DNA from: Apostichopus japonicus
Lineage: Eukaryota > Echinodermata > Holothuroidea > Aspidochirotida > Stichopodidae
Length of the DNA: 64,000 nucleotides
Assembly: GCF_037975245.1 (NCBI RefSeq)
Contig: NC_092580.1
Span: 21,686,501-21,750,500, forward strand
Direction: 5' to 3'
Positions 1 through 13,100 of the stretch are shown here, one piece after another; position 1 is the first letter of the stretch, and every line of letters begins with the position of its first letter. Below the pieces are notes generated by a model, which made no database searches, was not told where the DNA came from, and worked only from the letters and a program-made list of their open reading frames with translations. The translations under genes were made by a program, and so were the position numbers.

Positions 1-740
1 TAAAACATAAATATTTATAGATCCCAACAAAATCATGGCCATTTGCTGCCAATTTTGGTTCATGCTGTTTGTCTCAGCTAGATCCTTCATATATTGTATG
101 CAAATAAATTAAATTATTCATTCCCTCACCTCACATACTGTAGGCTTACTTCATTGTACAGGTATAGGCCATTATGCAAAAGCAAAATGCATTGTCCATG
201 AAAAAAATTTCTAATGCAAATTTCCTTGGGAGCATTGACCGGAGGGGCCAGTCATAGAGGGCGCACAGTGTGAAAGGTTACCGGGACATTCTAGGCACGG
301 TAGAATGAAGGTGCTAATGTTGTGGGGAGACAGGTAAGCCAGGTCTTATCCTTCACAGCTACACAAAAAACATTCCTAATAAGCATCTATGCAAGCAGGG
401 ATGAGGATAATTGGGTGATTCCTTGCTGTATTGATGAATATTTAGTTTGTTTTGACCATTCCCAATAGTCCATTTGGTACATACGTAAATTGACCATGTA
501 GATCCGTTTCTATGCAGAAACAGTACTAGCAATAGAGTCATCTGTGCATGGTGAACTCTTCTTTCCCGGGCAATGGAAGTCTAATAATTTAGAGACACTA
601 CACAAGGTATCATGAAGAATAGGATACAAAACAGTTGATCAAACTAACTACAATCACGATAAGCATGTGGAGGTGACAGTAGGATACAGAAAAGAATTTC
701 TGACATATTATAATGCCACGATAAGTCGACTAGAACTTAC

Positions 741-1258
741 TGCAGTTAATGATTCCTTAGCAGCTTTTAATGTTAGCTTAGAAGGCTCAATCTAAAAAAT
801 AAAATAAAATAAAAAAATAAAAAGTTAAACAGTTACAAAAAAGGAACTTTTTTAACTCCCCCTCCAAATATTTACAGAAAAGTTACCAAATAATAAGATC
901 ACATCTTTGACTTTTGAACTGCTCAAATAATAAGACCACATCTTTGACTTTTTAACTGCCCTACAAAACTTAACAATATCTTGCAATACTTAAACGCCTT
1001 CCTCTGAACATCTTGTAACGTTAACTCCACGATTTCCGAGCTGCACGTTGAGAATATATCAAAATCAAAGACCATTGATATGATGGCATTACCACAAACT
1101 GAATACAATAGGTTATCATGATAGATAAATATATTAATATGAACAGTATTTCTTCTGACCCTTACCATAGGTAAATCCTTAGAAAGGGACTTTGTTTGGT
1201 TAACGTTTTTCACACATCGGTGAAGAAGACGACGTCCACCAATATTTTGTTGGGTACA
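741..1258 (-). CDS. Two tentative exons of an unidentified gene
   Basis: Exon 1258-1166 follows TTTGTGTTTAG and ends at GTAAGG; it encodes CTQQNIGGRRLLHRCVKNVN then QTKSLSKDLPM. Exon 791-741 follows TTTTTTAG and ends at GTAAGT; it encodes IEPSKLTLKAAKESLTA. Both are phase 0 to phase 0 and so join cleanly, and the shorter one is open in only one frame. The product is not recognised. A 37-bp direct repeat lies in the intron. Chance remains a real possibility. Confidence 0.25.
888..961 (+). repeat. 37-bp direct tandem repeat
   Basis: AAATAATAAGATCACATCTT and AAATAATAAGACCACATCTT begin two adjacent units that differ at a few positions. Confidence 0.85.
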
Positions 1259-2430
1259 CTAAACACAAAATGTATATAAGGCAGATATATATAGATGGCC
1301 AAAATACAATACCTTTCTTTCAAATTTCATCCTTCATCTAACAAGAAAATACACACAGGGGTTTTAAAAAGTGCTTCGGGACTGAGTGTTATTTACAGGC
1401 TAGTGGGTGCATATTTTTATTGATGTTATTTACAATGCACCAGTCCAATGAGTAAGAGGTGAACTGACCTATTTTTGCCTATCTTTAATTTTTTATAGTT
1501 TTTTTTATAGTTTTTAAGCAATTGTTATAAAAGTAATATGTGTGACTTGATTCTTTATATTTCAAGCTTTAATGAGTTTTTTTCCCCCTTTTCTTTTATC
1601 AATGGTGGCAATTTTTTACTGAGCTAATAAACGTAAACATTTTTGAAGCCTAACTACAATGAGTGCAGTTGTCATGTGTTTGTGAATTGGCCATAAACTT
1701 GGCAGAGACTTTGACTGAAATTTTTATCACCCAACTAATATTTGGTAAAGATCGTAAATTTGGTACCAAATATACCACAACCTTGATAGAACACATTTAT
1801 TTATATACATCGGGGCATCATCTAAGGTTTCTGTAGCCTGCAGTGACTATAGCGAAGTGTACGCAAAATATGATATCCAGCAGTTTTGGCATTTGAAATG
1901 TTTTTGACAATGACAAAAAGATTATCTGATTGAGGATATTAATTGTACAGACATCTTTCCTGCTGGAGTTTGAAACAACCGCAAATTAAAAACCACTGTC
2001 TCCGAGTCGGATAAAAGATCATCGCAGAAGGGGATGGCCTTGGGAGGAATTGTAAAAGAGATGCAATTCATGAAGTAGATGATACTCCCCCTGGGAATGT
2101 GCCGGCTCCAACCGTAGCTTTGCTCCTAAAAGGAAACCCTAACCTTGCATGTCAGACCTGATTCTTCAGTCCATGCTTTGCCAATTAGGGCTCGTTAATG
2201 CCCAAAAAATAATTTCCCCAATATTGGCATTTATGACTTCATGGTATTTCATCGACAGAGTCCTAATGAGTACTTACAAAGACAAAAGCTATACTTTAGA
2301 GCTCCTTTTGTTTCAAATATGGGAAATGCATTGTATGTATAGATGTCATCATATCGCTAATGAACTCAAGGAAAGATGGTGACTTTACTGCCAACATGGT
2401 TTAGTCTGGTAGCTCGGGCGTATCTCCTCT

Positions 2431-2493
2431 TTACATACATATATCTATATATATATATATATATATATTATATAAGATATACATATATTATAG
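2431..2493 (+). repeat. AT-rich dinucleotide microsatellite
   Basis: This is a run of TA/CATA units, interrupted once by AAGATA. It is a simple sequence. Confidence 0.9.
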
Positions 2494-4627
2494 AGTGTAC
2501 TTAGGGAATTAAGATTAAGGATGTACGGATTGGAAGAAAGTAATAAATGACATAATTTCTGTCTACGATCTGCAGAGAATGTGACTTCATGATCTAAAAG
2601 ATAAAGGATATTGCTTTCATTTTACAACTGATGAGGTTTCAAGGCCCCCCCACCCCCCCCCCTCTTCTCATTGATTACAAGTAGCTGATTGCTGACATCA
2701 CATCGACTTTACTTAGACACAGACATGTGACTTTTGATGCGATGGTTAATTGGTGACAACATGTTTACAAATCCATTATGAGCACGCAAAAAGTGCGGTC
2801 AGGGAGAATCATGTGACAACATCAATTTCAAGGTAGAAGAGCCTCTGGTTGATGTAGAATTCATTGATTCAATCAATCAATTATATATATCATTAGATGA
2901 CAGCATGTCAAAGGGAGAGGTTAAGGGAGGGTGTACAGCACTATTTAAAAGGTCACTACAGGTATGTATTACATGGTTGATGGTATTAATACAAATACAC
3001 ACTAAATATGGAGGAATGGAGGAACTGAATGTACTGTGAGGATGTATACATGTACAGGTAGTAAATTGGTTTCATAGTGTGTACCTTGACGGTAAATAAT
3101 GTACGGACAACTTCAGAATGTGTTACTGTTTATTCAATGGTGTAATCTAATCACCGTTTGCTTACCCTGTGCTGTACAGCTATCAGTGAAAACTACAGAT
3201 GTAATTTAATAAACACACAAAAGAAAACAAAGGAAAACAAAAGAAAACAAAAGAAAAGAAAAGACAATGCCAAAGACGGAAAAAAAAAACATTCTAAATA
3301 ATAACATCTCTGAAATATTTTGCAACACAAAAGAGATCGACAAACCCTATCAGAGAATTTATACCTATCCATTGGATATCGATTCCACACCTACAGAACC
3401 ATAACACTTTCCTCCTCATTTTCACGAATACTACAATTAGAATGTGACTGAATGTGTTAGATACTGATACAAAATAAAAATCCTTCAGGCACCCAGACAC
3501 CAGCTGCGGTTCTGACTGAAAAAGAAGCAATAGGGAATGGCACTATCCCTGGAGCCGAAATGAGTTGCAGCCTGTATTTAAAAAAATAAATAAAAAAAAC
3601 CTTAACAGCTCTAGGTATTGGTGGTTTTATGGCTTATGGCACAGCACTCATTAGCGAAGTGCTTGGGTAGACCAAATCACTGATAATGAAATGAAACTTT
3701 GGTTTAACTGGGTATTTTGGAAAGGTAACTCAATTTGCCCCTTTCTATACAGTGCAATACTCTATCTAAAGACCAGAGACAGGGTAACACTAAAGTGGGA
3801 GTGATGGTTCTCTTTTACTTCATATCATCTTTGAGAGACTTTGTGATTAGACAAAACTATCGACGGTTCAAAACGATACAAATGACATTTAAATAAAGGT
3901 CTATATACACAATAATACACATAAACCGTGTATTTGATACAAGGCTTACTATCCTATGTATACGTTCACTTAGCTTTTCATTGCTTAAATATTTTAAAAT
4001 ATTATCTCCCAAGGGAATTTCTTTGTAATTCCCTCTAAAATCAATGATATCCAGAAAATATATCAAAACAAATTTATAAACATTTCATGGCAGCAGCTGT
4101 GATATCTTTTTTATTGTTTTGTTGTTAGTTTCATTCTGCATTATCTGGTTTTCAGTGATATACTATAATTCTAATCAACCAAATTAAAAAAAAAAAAAAA
4201 TTAAAAAACACTAAAATATCCAAACAAAGCTACAAAACACATTTCTGTAAGCTGCTTATCATCCATCACAGCATGATTAATTATAAACAATGTTCAGTGA
4301 AGTAAAAGGCAAAATTTGAAATGATGTGAACGAAAAGTGCAGATGTTTGTGTGTGCACGGCATGTAATATCCATCGCAAGGATAATGCAGTTACTATCTA
4401 TTAATGAGTCTAATTCCTTTGGGGTTATAATTGCCACCTATCGAACAAAAGACAATCTTCCTCCCATTGTGGTGAAATTCATCCTTAAACTTCTCACTTT
4501 TCTTCTTCTTCTCCTGAAGATGATAACGAAGCAACTAAAATATCCAGAAAGAACGGATAATCTATGATTATTTTCAGCTCTGATAAATCTACGACAGTTT
4601 TTGGAAACTTTTTGGAAACGTGAGCCT

Positions 4628-4743
4628 CTAGGTGAGGTTCTCTGCTGGCCGATCAAGTGACACAGTGTACAGCGAATAGATTTCATGCCCTATTTGATAA
4701 ACGAAAGCTATCCCATCAGTTATGGATGGTTTAACGACAGATA
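4628..4743 (-). CDS. Tentative terminal exon, unidentified
   Basis: An acceptor AATATCTACAG is followed by 37 open codons (SVVKPSITDGIAFVYQIGHE then IYSLYTVSLDRPAENLT) and a TAG. An AATAAA hexamer on the same strand lies about 500 bases beyond. I know no family match, and no upstream exon was identified. Confidence 0.2.
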
Positions 4744-5576
4744 CTGTAGATATTAATAATAGATGAAAATATGAAAGGGAAATAATCTGTTTTTCAAAGT
4801 TATGGACAATGGGTTCATAATCTACATGTATGTGAGTGTGCATATGATTGCGTACACAGGGTCTACGTAATCGATCCAAATGGGTTGTGAACCTTTGTGG
4901 AAAGAATGAAGCGATGACCACAGGTATGCATTAATTTAAGACTGGTTTTATTAATTCTCGACTCTTTACTTGTGGTGTAAAATATTAAGCAAACAGAGTA
5001 TAACAGCTTACATGCAGTTAAAACTTGGATATGAACTGATAAAATCACAACCCTCCCCCCCCCCCCCTCCAAAAACAAGACAACAACAATTTGTTTTGTA
5101 TACAAGGATGCACAGCAGCTGTAGGAAAGCTATCGAGCGTGCAGGAAATTAAAGCAAGGAGAAAATCTAGGTGGGGTCCATAATTTTACAGTAATTTCAA
5201 GCTTTGTTCAAGAGTGAATTTATCATGAGTCATGTCAGGTTTGGAGTTTTGATGTATAGCTTTGAAAGGTTATAGTACTGTATAAAACCTAAGATAAATC
5301 ATTTCTTAGCAACTGTGTATGTGAGTTGTAATATATATTTAAAACAATGAAATTTAGTTTGGCAGATGCATGTGTGTATGCATTCACTTATGAGTATAGA
5401 CCCCCGGAATAGTTCTATTGTGAGAAAATATTACCACTTTGGCATGTTTTTGCGTACAGTATACAGACTAAAGATAGATGTTGCTTGATGGGGAGAAGGG
5501 CAAAGTACCTTTGGTGATTATTGGATAGGATGAAATGTCCTCTTTAACCAGGATTTCTTATTACATGTTAGTATTT

Positions 5577-6836
5577 AAAGGAATTGTCTGGTGGAAGATT
5601 TTGATCCATTGTCTTTGTAGTTATTATTTTTCTCTTTCTAACCATGTAAAAATTGTCCCAATTCGACGTTTTCTTCTTGTGGAAATCTGGTTTTCAAATT
5701 AACCAGTTTCTCACCAAAAGTACCGTTTGTTCGAACGCTTCAATATGGTGATTGACGTAGTGGTTGCAGATAGGCAAAACAGGCGACTTGAAGTTAGCAC
5801 TCCCAATTCCGCAGCAAATAAACTCACGTGTAAGCACATTGGATTGCCTCATATATATAACGTACATACTCGCGAACGTATATACTACGATGCTCAGTTG
5901 GTGTACTTGTATAGCGTTACACATAGTACACTCACACTCAAACCACAGTTCATTAACTGTTCTTCGAAATCGCTGAAATAAAATTCACGGATCAAATTAA
6001 CAGTAAAAGGAAACTTGTAAAGTATTCGTTAAACCGAAAGATGAAACTTGGCGGAATCGATGTCATCGCAGAACTGTCCGATTGTAAACGTTAGAGTCTA
6101 GCCTATACACGCGAACATTCTTCGCGCTGGAGCTGGATACCGCGATGTGTAAACAACGAAGAGCCTGCTGTTAAAACTTATCTTGTGTTTCACAAAGACC
6201 ACGAAACCACCGATCTACTACATATATGGCGGCTTAAGGAGTTTTTTAAATCATATCTAATTTATAAGAAATTTCACCGGAAATTATTGAAGAAATTGAT
6301 CGAATCGTTGTCAGAGCAGAATGTAGCACTGAGAAGCTTAGGCTTCGCAGAACTGTCCGATTGTCAACGTTTGAGTATAGCCTACATGCGAACATTTTTC
6401 GCGTTGGAGCTGGATAGCGCGATGTATAGCCTAAACAACGAAGAGTCTGCTGTTAAAATTTACCTTGTGTTACACAAAGACCACGGAACCACCGATCAAG
6501 TACATGCCGGCTTAAGGAGTTTTTGAAAACATATCTAATTTTAAAGAAATTTCACCGGAAATTAAGGAAGAAATTTATCTGTATACAAACGCTGTTTTTG
6601 TTGTGATTGCCGTATAGGTACTGTGCGGAGGTGGGTTATGACGCAATCTGCTATGGCAGAGCTGACGTCACGTATTGTACTGTTCAAATCATATTTGAAA
6701 TGTCTATCCATAACGATTAAAAAATCGTTTCTCTGTCAAACGCAACATTAGCGTTCTCATACTTTGACAACATGTTTAGAAAATTATTTACTATTTTTTA
6801 CTTCAACTTCTTTGGGCCACCAGACAATCCTTTTAA
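5577..6836. mobile_element. TTAA-flanked inverted-repeat element (piggyBac-like MITE)
   Basis: The left end reads TTAA then AGGAATTGTCTGGTGG; the right end is AAGGATTGTCTGGTGG on the other strand, again bordered by TTAA. A TTAA target and short ends fit piggyBac-type transposition, although the ends are not the canonical CCCT type. The interior has no transposase. It contains a tandem duplication with 279-bp spacing, which produces the 113-codon frame at 6185-6526. Confidence 0.55.
6055..6576 (+). repeat. Tandem duplication, spacing 279 bp
   Basis: GCAGAACTGTCCGATTGT occurs at 6068 and 6347. The two units stay alignable through CACAAAGACCACG and AAATTTCACCGGAAATTA. Divergence is moderate, so the duplication is not recent. 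Confidence 0.85.
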
Positions 6837-6905
6837 TGGGTTTAGGAGGAGACTACTGTATCAAATAGTGACTTCTGCTATAAATGAGATTATTGACATT
6901 GTCAC

Positions 6906-7160
6906 TAATAATAATAATAATAAACAGCAGCTATTTTAAGCAAGGGCTTATGGATTACAACTTACATGTCGGGTGGCTTCAAATTTGGAATCTATTCAAT
7001 TTAGAAAGTTATTTCAGATGGGAAAACCGTAGATTGACCTTGGATGAAAAGCCCATCTTACTTTGACCCGGTCAGATATCGAACCCAGAACCTCTCGATT
7101 GCTAAGCCTCATTGCTTCAAAGTTCAAATGCCACTGCCTTTATCCACCCGGCCAAAGCAC
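6906..7160 (-). mobile_element. tRNA-derived SINE
   Basis: On the - strand it starts GTGCTTTGGCCGGGTGG, resembling a tRNA A box of the class II (Leu/Ser) type. A B box GGTTCGATATC follows at 7085-7075. About 150 bp of unrelated body then leads to a (TTA)n tail at 6906-6924. This is the classic tRNA-head, body, simple-tail SINE layout. The A/B boxes are an internal pol III promoter. It is not a functional tRNA, since the fold is degraded. Confidence 0.65.
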
Positions 7161-10100
7161 CGGTACTAGATTACCATACTATATATACACAAGCAAATCC
7201 CATACCGAGTTTTATATACATAAAAAAAAGTTATTATTCTTATTAGCAGCAGTATATATGTCTGCAGTCTATACCTAGCTAACCCTGTTTACTTTTCAGT
7301 GGAGTGTCGCCAATATCTTAAATTTCGATCATTGTAGAACTCAGGCCCCATGAGAATTATTAATATCCACCTCATTGGCCACCCTACAGAGTTTTGTTAA
7401 TACCAATGTTGATTAAACTTTTGAGGAGAAAAAGAAAGGCAGAAAAAGAAATCTATTTGAAACAAGAGATTTGGCCGGGCCACACACCTCACACAGCAGG
7501 AGGGCAATCAGACTGACAGGTTCATTATCAGCGAGAAAACAAGACTTGAAAAGATCACTTTACATAGGCATAAAAACTTTTAATAGACTAAAATAATTAT
7601 AGGGGCTCTTGGAGCAGGTCATTGTATTTTCAGGGTGAGATATGACTTACAAAGGTTTAACTAAGAGTATCAGTGAGTCTCTCTACAGTAAGCCATATTT
7701 AGATCTGTACAGTCCAGGATTAAATTAAAACAAACGATTTTCAAACAATCATAGAAAGTATCAAGGCCCTTGTGAAAAGAATAGAAAACCCTGTATGTTG
7801 TGTTAGCTTTGTGACTATATACCTCATTCCTACTAAAGCATCATTCCCACTACAGCCATGTTTTATTCACAAATAACTAGGAACTCCTCAATAAAACTAT
7901 GTAGCCCTGCAGAACGTTTCAATTTAATTTGTGACTGGGGCCACCGACCGTCCCGTGAAAATGTGTTTGATACTTCCTGTAGAAATGTGCTGTATGCACT
8001 GAAGATTCAGAAAATACCAATATGACCTACAGACAGTGACAGTTATCAATGCATGAAAACACTACCAGGTATAAGTATTATATTGTGATGCCACTCAAAA
8101 CCTCAGATCTACACAAAAAAAATACCTCCCCTGTAATTGTGATTTTGAGCTTGCAAGCAACTCCTTTAAATCTTTATATCCATCTTAATACTGAAACATG
8201 CACAGTATTAAATTCTTTTGAGTCAACATGAGACAGTTCAATCAACTTCTCTACTTTCCTCAATTTTTTTTATTAATTTGCAAACGGATACTTTTTCTCA
8301 AGAGGGACACCTCTCTCTGTGATTAGATCTATCAATTTAAGATGTGCAAAGATTTTGAAGATTCTATGCATACAAAAATGGTAACTGCATCTTTAATTGC
8401 ATTTGTATTGCAATCTGTCCAATTAAGCTTAGCATTCTGCTAACATACAATATCAGATCAAGTTTTAATTTCCCGCTTTTGAAGAAACCATATTACAATT
8501 AAAAATTTGCCTCTTTGCATAACAATGTCCTCCAAACACTATACTATAATTTTCAGCCCGTCTTCTCCAGCCTAGTACCTTATATACCAATAGCAAGCAG
8601 GTCAACCTTGGTTCAACACCCACTGTAAAATGATGGACAAAGTAATCGAATTGTTGTGCCGTTCGCGTGACAGAAATTAATCAACCAATCCCCTCAAATT
8701 AACGGCAGCAGATGAAGTTTCCAGTGCTTCTGCTGCTATACCAACATCTTTGTAATACAGACAATTATTTTTCCTCCTATGAAGACGTAGTCTTAGCTAA
8801 ACTAATCCGCCCATATTAGTCATGGCGAAAGTACGGTGTACATGAAATATTAGATAATTGTTAGAAGAAGGTCACAAAAGTATAAAAGAGAAGAGTATAA
8901 ATATTGACTATGTTTCACTGTTGCCGGGTCTTTGAAGATATTGTGCGAGATCGTCAGAGCAGAAGTAATCACCACGGTGATGAAATATCTCTGGTAACGT
9001 TTTCATATTGAATCGAATAAAAGGGTTCAAAAGAAATACAACCTTCATGGTCAAATTTGATAAGGGAAACAGTTCAGCTTTAACTTTAAGTGAATATCAA
9101 GGAAAATTTGAAGTTTCCTTGATTGACGGAAAGGATGACAAAAGGTCGAAAAAATAGACTGAAAAAATTCAATGTACACACTACACTAGTACTGCGAACG
9201 TTGAAGGCCATCTCAGTTAGTTTACATGTAGGCTGTACATATAGGCTAGATACTGTATACAGGCTGCCATCATCAGGGAATTAAGTAGTATTGTAGGTCT
9301 CAAGTTTTGTGCAATGTCTTCTCTGCTTAGGCTCTATGTAAATGAGATTGAACACTTTTCATTTCTGAAGCACATAGGTGTCAATCTTAAACATATCATG
9401 TAAACGACAATTTTTTTATTGAACTTGCCCCTTACAATGAACTGTGTTTTGATAAATTTTCTCTATAACTTTGGAAGGTTTGCCATGGTGGGAGAGCTGA
9501 TAAACGTATATATGTTTGTTATGTGGGCCGTTGTGCAGTTAGCGTGCATGCATGCTCACTTTTAGTGTATGGTTGATGACATAATTACAAAAGTTAGTCC
9601 TTTCAAAGTATGAGAGGTAAAAGACGATAGAAAAGCAATTGTGGAGGATGTTGCAGAGAAGGGCCAAAAAACAAAACAAAAAACCTGTAAAATACCTGAA
9701 ACCCCCCCCCCCCCCTGAATAAACAAACAAACACAAATCCTAAAAGTCAACTAATGTTATTATCAAGCTTGCGCGCTATCGACCGATGGCCATACCAATG
9801 GAGTTGTATTGACTGACCTGTGAACTACTATTGTGTTGTTTATGAACAGGAAAGATAATCAATGATCTCTATTGTTTAGAATGTCATGCAGATAAGCTAT
9901 AAATATCTTGCTCCTAAATATGCTAGAAACATAGCAAGTCAAGTAATGGTCACACATCTTCAAATAGGCTCAAAGCAGTTTAGGCCCATAATCATCCCAG
10001 CCTTTTTTTTCTTTCTCACTTACCTACAAAAGTGGTCTAGTTGAGCACTTCTCACAATTTGAGAGGAACAGAATCACCAAGAAAGTACTTATCAAAACTT

Positions 10101-13100
10101 ACCATAATTTTAAGTATGCTAAGCTTTGGGGCAAATACATGACAAAAGGAAAACCTTTAAGTACCCCCCTATTGATACAATGGAGTACCTTACTATGGGG
10201 ACTAGTACTGTACTGTTCCGTTACGACTTCTGTTGTCAATGCATGGTGCTAAAATACATTCCTAACTGTGTAAGTCTGTGTGAATAAATCTAGAAGACTG
10301 GAAACTACAAGATTTCTTCATAATCCGTTGAATTTTAGTGTCTCATTGATCAAACTCAACGAAGCCTTTCCATATTCCCCAGGGTCATGTTAAACTGTCG
10401 TCTATACTTCTATTGAACCAATAGCTTAACAATATCAAACAATTTACCCTTGTTTGGTAAATCCCATTATTTGTATCTTGATTTATACAATAACCTGGGT
10501 AAATATTTGTGCAATCACCTGAACGATCTGCTTTCATCTTCAGTTGGTTCAAATTTGCCAAATGAACACCCTCAAAACTTGTGAAATACAGTAGACTAGT
10601 TTATAGTCACACTTGAGGCAAGTGCAGCGGTGTTGTTTCATAGTTTGAGAAAGAGTTTGCAGAACTTTTTGATGTGCACCTATTTTAACAGAGGCTCAGT
10701 GCCATACAATCCATTCAAACAAACAAACAAAAAGTAAAACAAAAATAAAACAAAAAACAATCCATTCAGACAAAAATTCCCACGAGGACGGAATCTCTCA
10801 GAGTTGAAGAGGCATGTCTGGAAGCTAACAAGAAAGAAGGAAGATGCACAGAGCTCTTTTTCCTGCCTATAGTAAAAGTAACTAGGTTTAATCATGCAAG
10901 AAAAGTTACATTGGCTGTACAAGCCTATATATAGGAGGAATTTTGAAAACTTTGCATAGAACCAGAGGAAATTTCCCATTCTAAGAACAAGGATAAATGT
11001 TAAAACAAGAGGGATTTTTGTTGTACTAATTTATTACTGTCTGGTACATAATTCACTTGCAGACTTTAGCCAATATGATGCATAACTAAGTCAGCAGAAA
11101 TTAGAAAGAAAGAAAAAAAAGTACAACTGCTACGTAGATTTCACTTCTCTTCCAGTCAAGACAACAACAACAAAATCCTATAATTTTTGAACATTTTTTT
11201 ACAAACTGTTAGGTCAGCTTTTCCATGACTTTTACCATTCATAATACCACAACTCACAATGGACAACATATATTTTTAACAGCATGAGCAACTCTAAACT
11301 CATCATCCCAAATACTAGATATTATTTCAAAAATTCTATGAAAGTTTTCCCTTTAAAAGTCATCTAACAAAGATGAATAAATCAAAAGTGTATCTGAAGC
11401 CTTATAATCACAGATTTTCCACTTTCCTAATCATCTCAATGTATATACAGGTCAATTCTCAATATAATTCCACTTGTCAACCATTAGATGGCCATTACTG
11501 TTCGCAAGAGTCAAGAGCATGTCAAACGCACAGAGTAGTTCCTTCACACCAGCGGTAAATTGAAATCCTCATGAGATGTCCCATTAGAGCAAAAATAATT
11601 CTGTTTCCATTCGTTAAAGTTTTCTCTGCAGGGAAATCTTGTCCCAATATTTTATTTAATTATCACTTAGGTGTGCAAAGGAACAAAAAGAGACAAAAAA
11701 ACTTTCAAATTTGGTCCCTACAAATATTTGCAGATTTGAAATCCCACTGCTGTGCTTTGCATCGTGAAGTAGGTTAACGATGTCTCAAATGACACTAATC
11801 GATCGATTAACTAGCTATCCAAGGAGGCCCTAATGAATGAGATTTTTTTCTCCCTTTCTTTGTAAAGTGCTTCCAGTTCTGACTGAAAATCATCGATGTT
11901 CTGTAAATGTGGTGAACTGACTCATACTTTATAGCTTAGTATTGAAAACTGTTGGACATTTTCAAATAAGAAGGTAGAGCTCTCAATCAGTGCCAACCTT
12001 AAAGTCATCGGATGAAACGAAACTTAACACCAGACTCTGCTATAACATGATCACAAACTTAAAGCTGCATGTTGTCAGCCCTGCGGCATAGAGAGGTCCA
12101 TGTTCAATTATGGACAAAAAGGTCTGTATGGTGGGTTTAAATGTCCGGTTTAAATGATTTAAATGTCAGATGTAGATGTCCGGTTTCAAGTTTTTACCAT
12201 TATCATGTGACATAACTGGTTTGTCCTGATGACCTGCGGGCATGCTTGAAGATTGTTTTCCTTTTTGGAAAAAAAGGGGAGGAAAGGGTGAGGACTGTGG
12301 GGGAGGATGTGGGGAAAGGTAGGAGCACTGACGACAAATGATAGAGTTGATATTCTTGAAATTACCATATGCCAGCAGTTCCTTATAAATCCAAGTACTA
12401 ACTATATGTACAGAAAACTTCACAATATGAAAAGCCTTGTGATCAGAGCAATTAGTCAATATGCAATTTTACAGAACAGGAATGTGATAAGGAATGCTCT
12501 GAATTTACTATCAACAACGTGTACCCGTGGAGTTTGAAACATTGACCTAAATTACCTCGCTTATCAATCTGACAACAGTTGACATCTAATAACCACTGTG
12601 TCATGTCTGCAGCATCTCTGCAATGCCTCTTCATCTTTCATGGGACACTTGAGTACGACAGCAGACTACCTTTCTCTTAAGCTACGATGTCTTCGTCTCT
12701 CACAAGTCCACAATTTATTCACGGTTTCAGTGATGATAAGTAAGTGACAAATGAGCACATATCCGTACAACCAACTGGGACATACACAGATCTCAGTTCA
12801 AAAATCTCCAAGTGGAGGGATTCATACCTATAAATTATGATATAGTCGATATAATTCAAATGATCTCGCACTCTACTCCCTGCTGACTTTCTACATACAC
12901 CTGTATTTATTCAAAGTTCTTAAAAGGTTCTTGATTGCAAACAAGCTTGTTTTGTGTATCTTAATGTATAGTGTACACAGCTTTCTTTGGGTGAGATTGA
13001 GGGTGGAAAGAAAGGAGGGGTGAAGCAAAGGTACTTGCTTTGCTTAAAGTTGCCCTATTAGAAGAATACAAATACTCATCCACAGAAATAGTCCATACTG

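Larger units (their letters stand above)
1..5576. other. Mostly non-coding, tentative exons only
   Basis: Apart from the weak exon calls at 741-1258 and 4628-4743, I see only AT-rich unique sequence, a TA microsatellite and C tracts at 2645-2662 and 5055-5067. The stretch 2000-2135 has open frames on both strands and an acceptor-like TTTCCTTTTAG on the - strand. I cannot decide whether it codes. Confidence 0.5.

Noticed and set aside
230-333. + strand open stretch ending in a good GTAAGC donor
   Set aside because: An in-frame TGA follows the only plausible acceptor, and there is no homology.
2000-2160. Region open in + and - frames with a TTTCCTTTTAG acceptor on the - strand
   Set aside because: No donor, no consistent frame and no neighbour exon. 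Which strand might code cannot be decided.
6185-6526. 113-codon + strand frame
   Set aside because: It spans the junction of a tandem duplication within a MITE; the first unit carries stops in the matching frame.
7063-7160. Possible functional tRNA gene (A and B boxes on the - strand)
   Set aside because: The acceptor and anticodon stems do not pair and a body with a (TTA)n tail follows, so a SINE fits better.
8928-8991. + strand ATG frame MFHCCRVFEDIVRDRQSRSN ending at GTAACG
   Set aside because: Single short frame with only a weak donor and no second exon.
12545-12634. - strand frame MKRHCRDAADMTQWLLDVNC ending at a GTAATT donor (12556)
   Set aside because: It faintly resembles a spectrin-repeat helix, but an in-frame stop precedes the ATG, the acceptor is poor and no partner exon was found.
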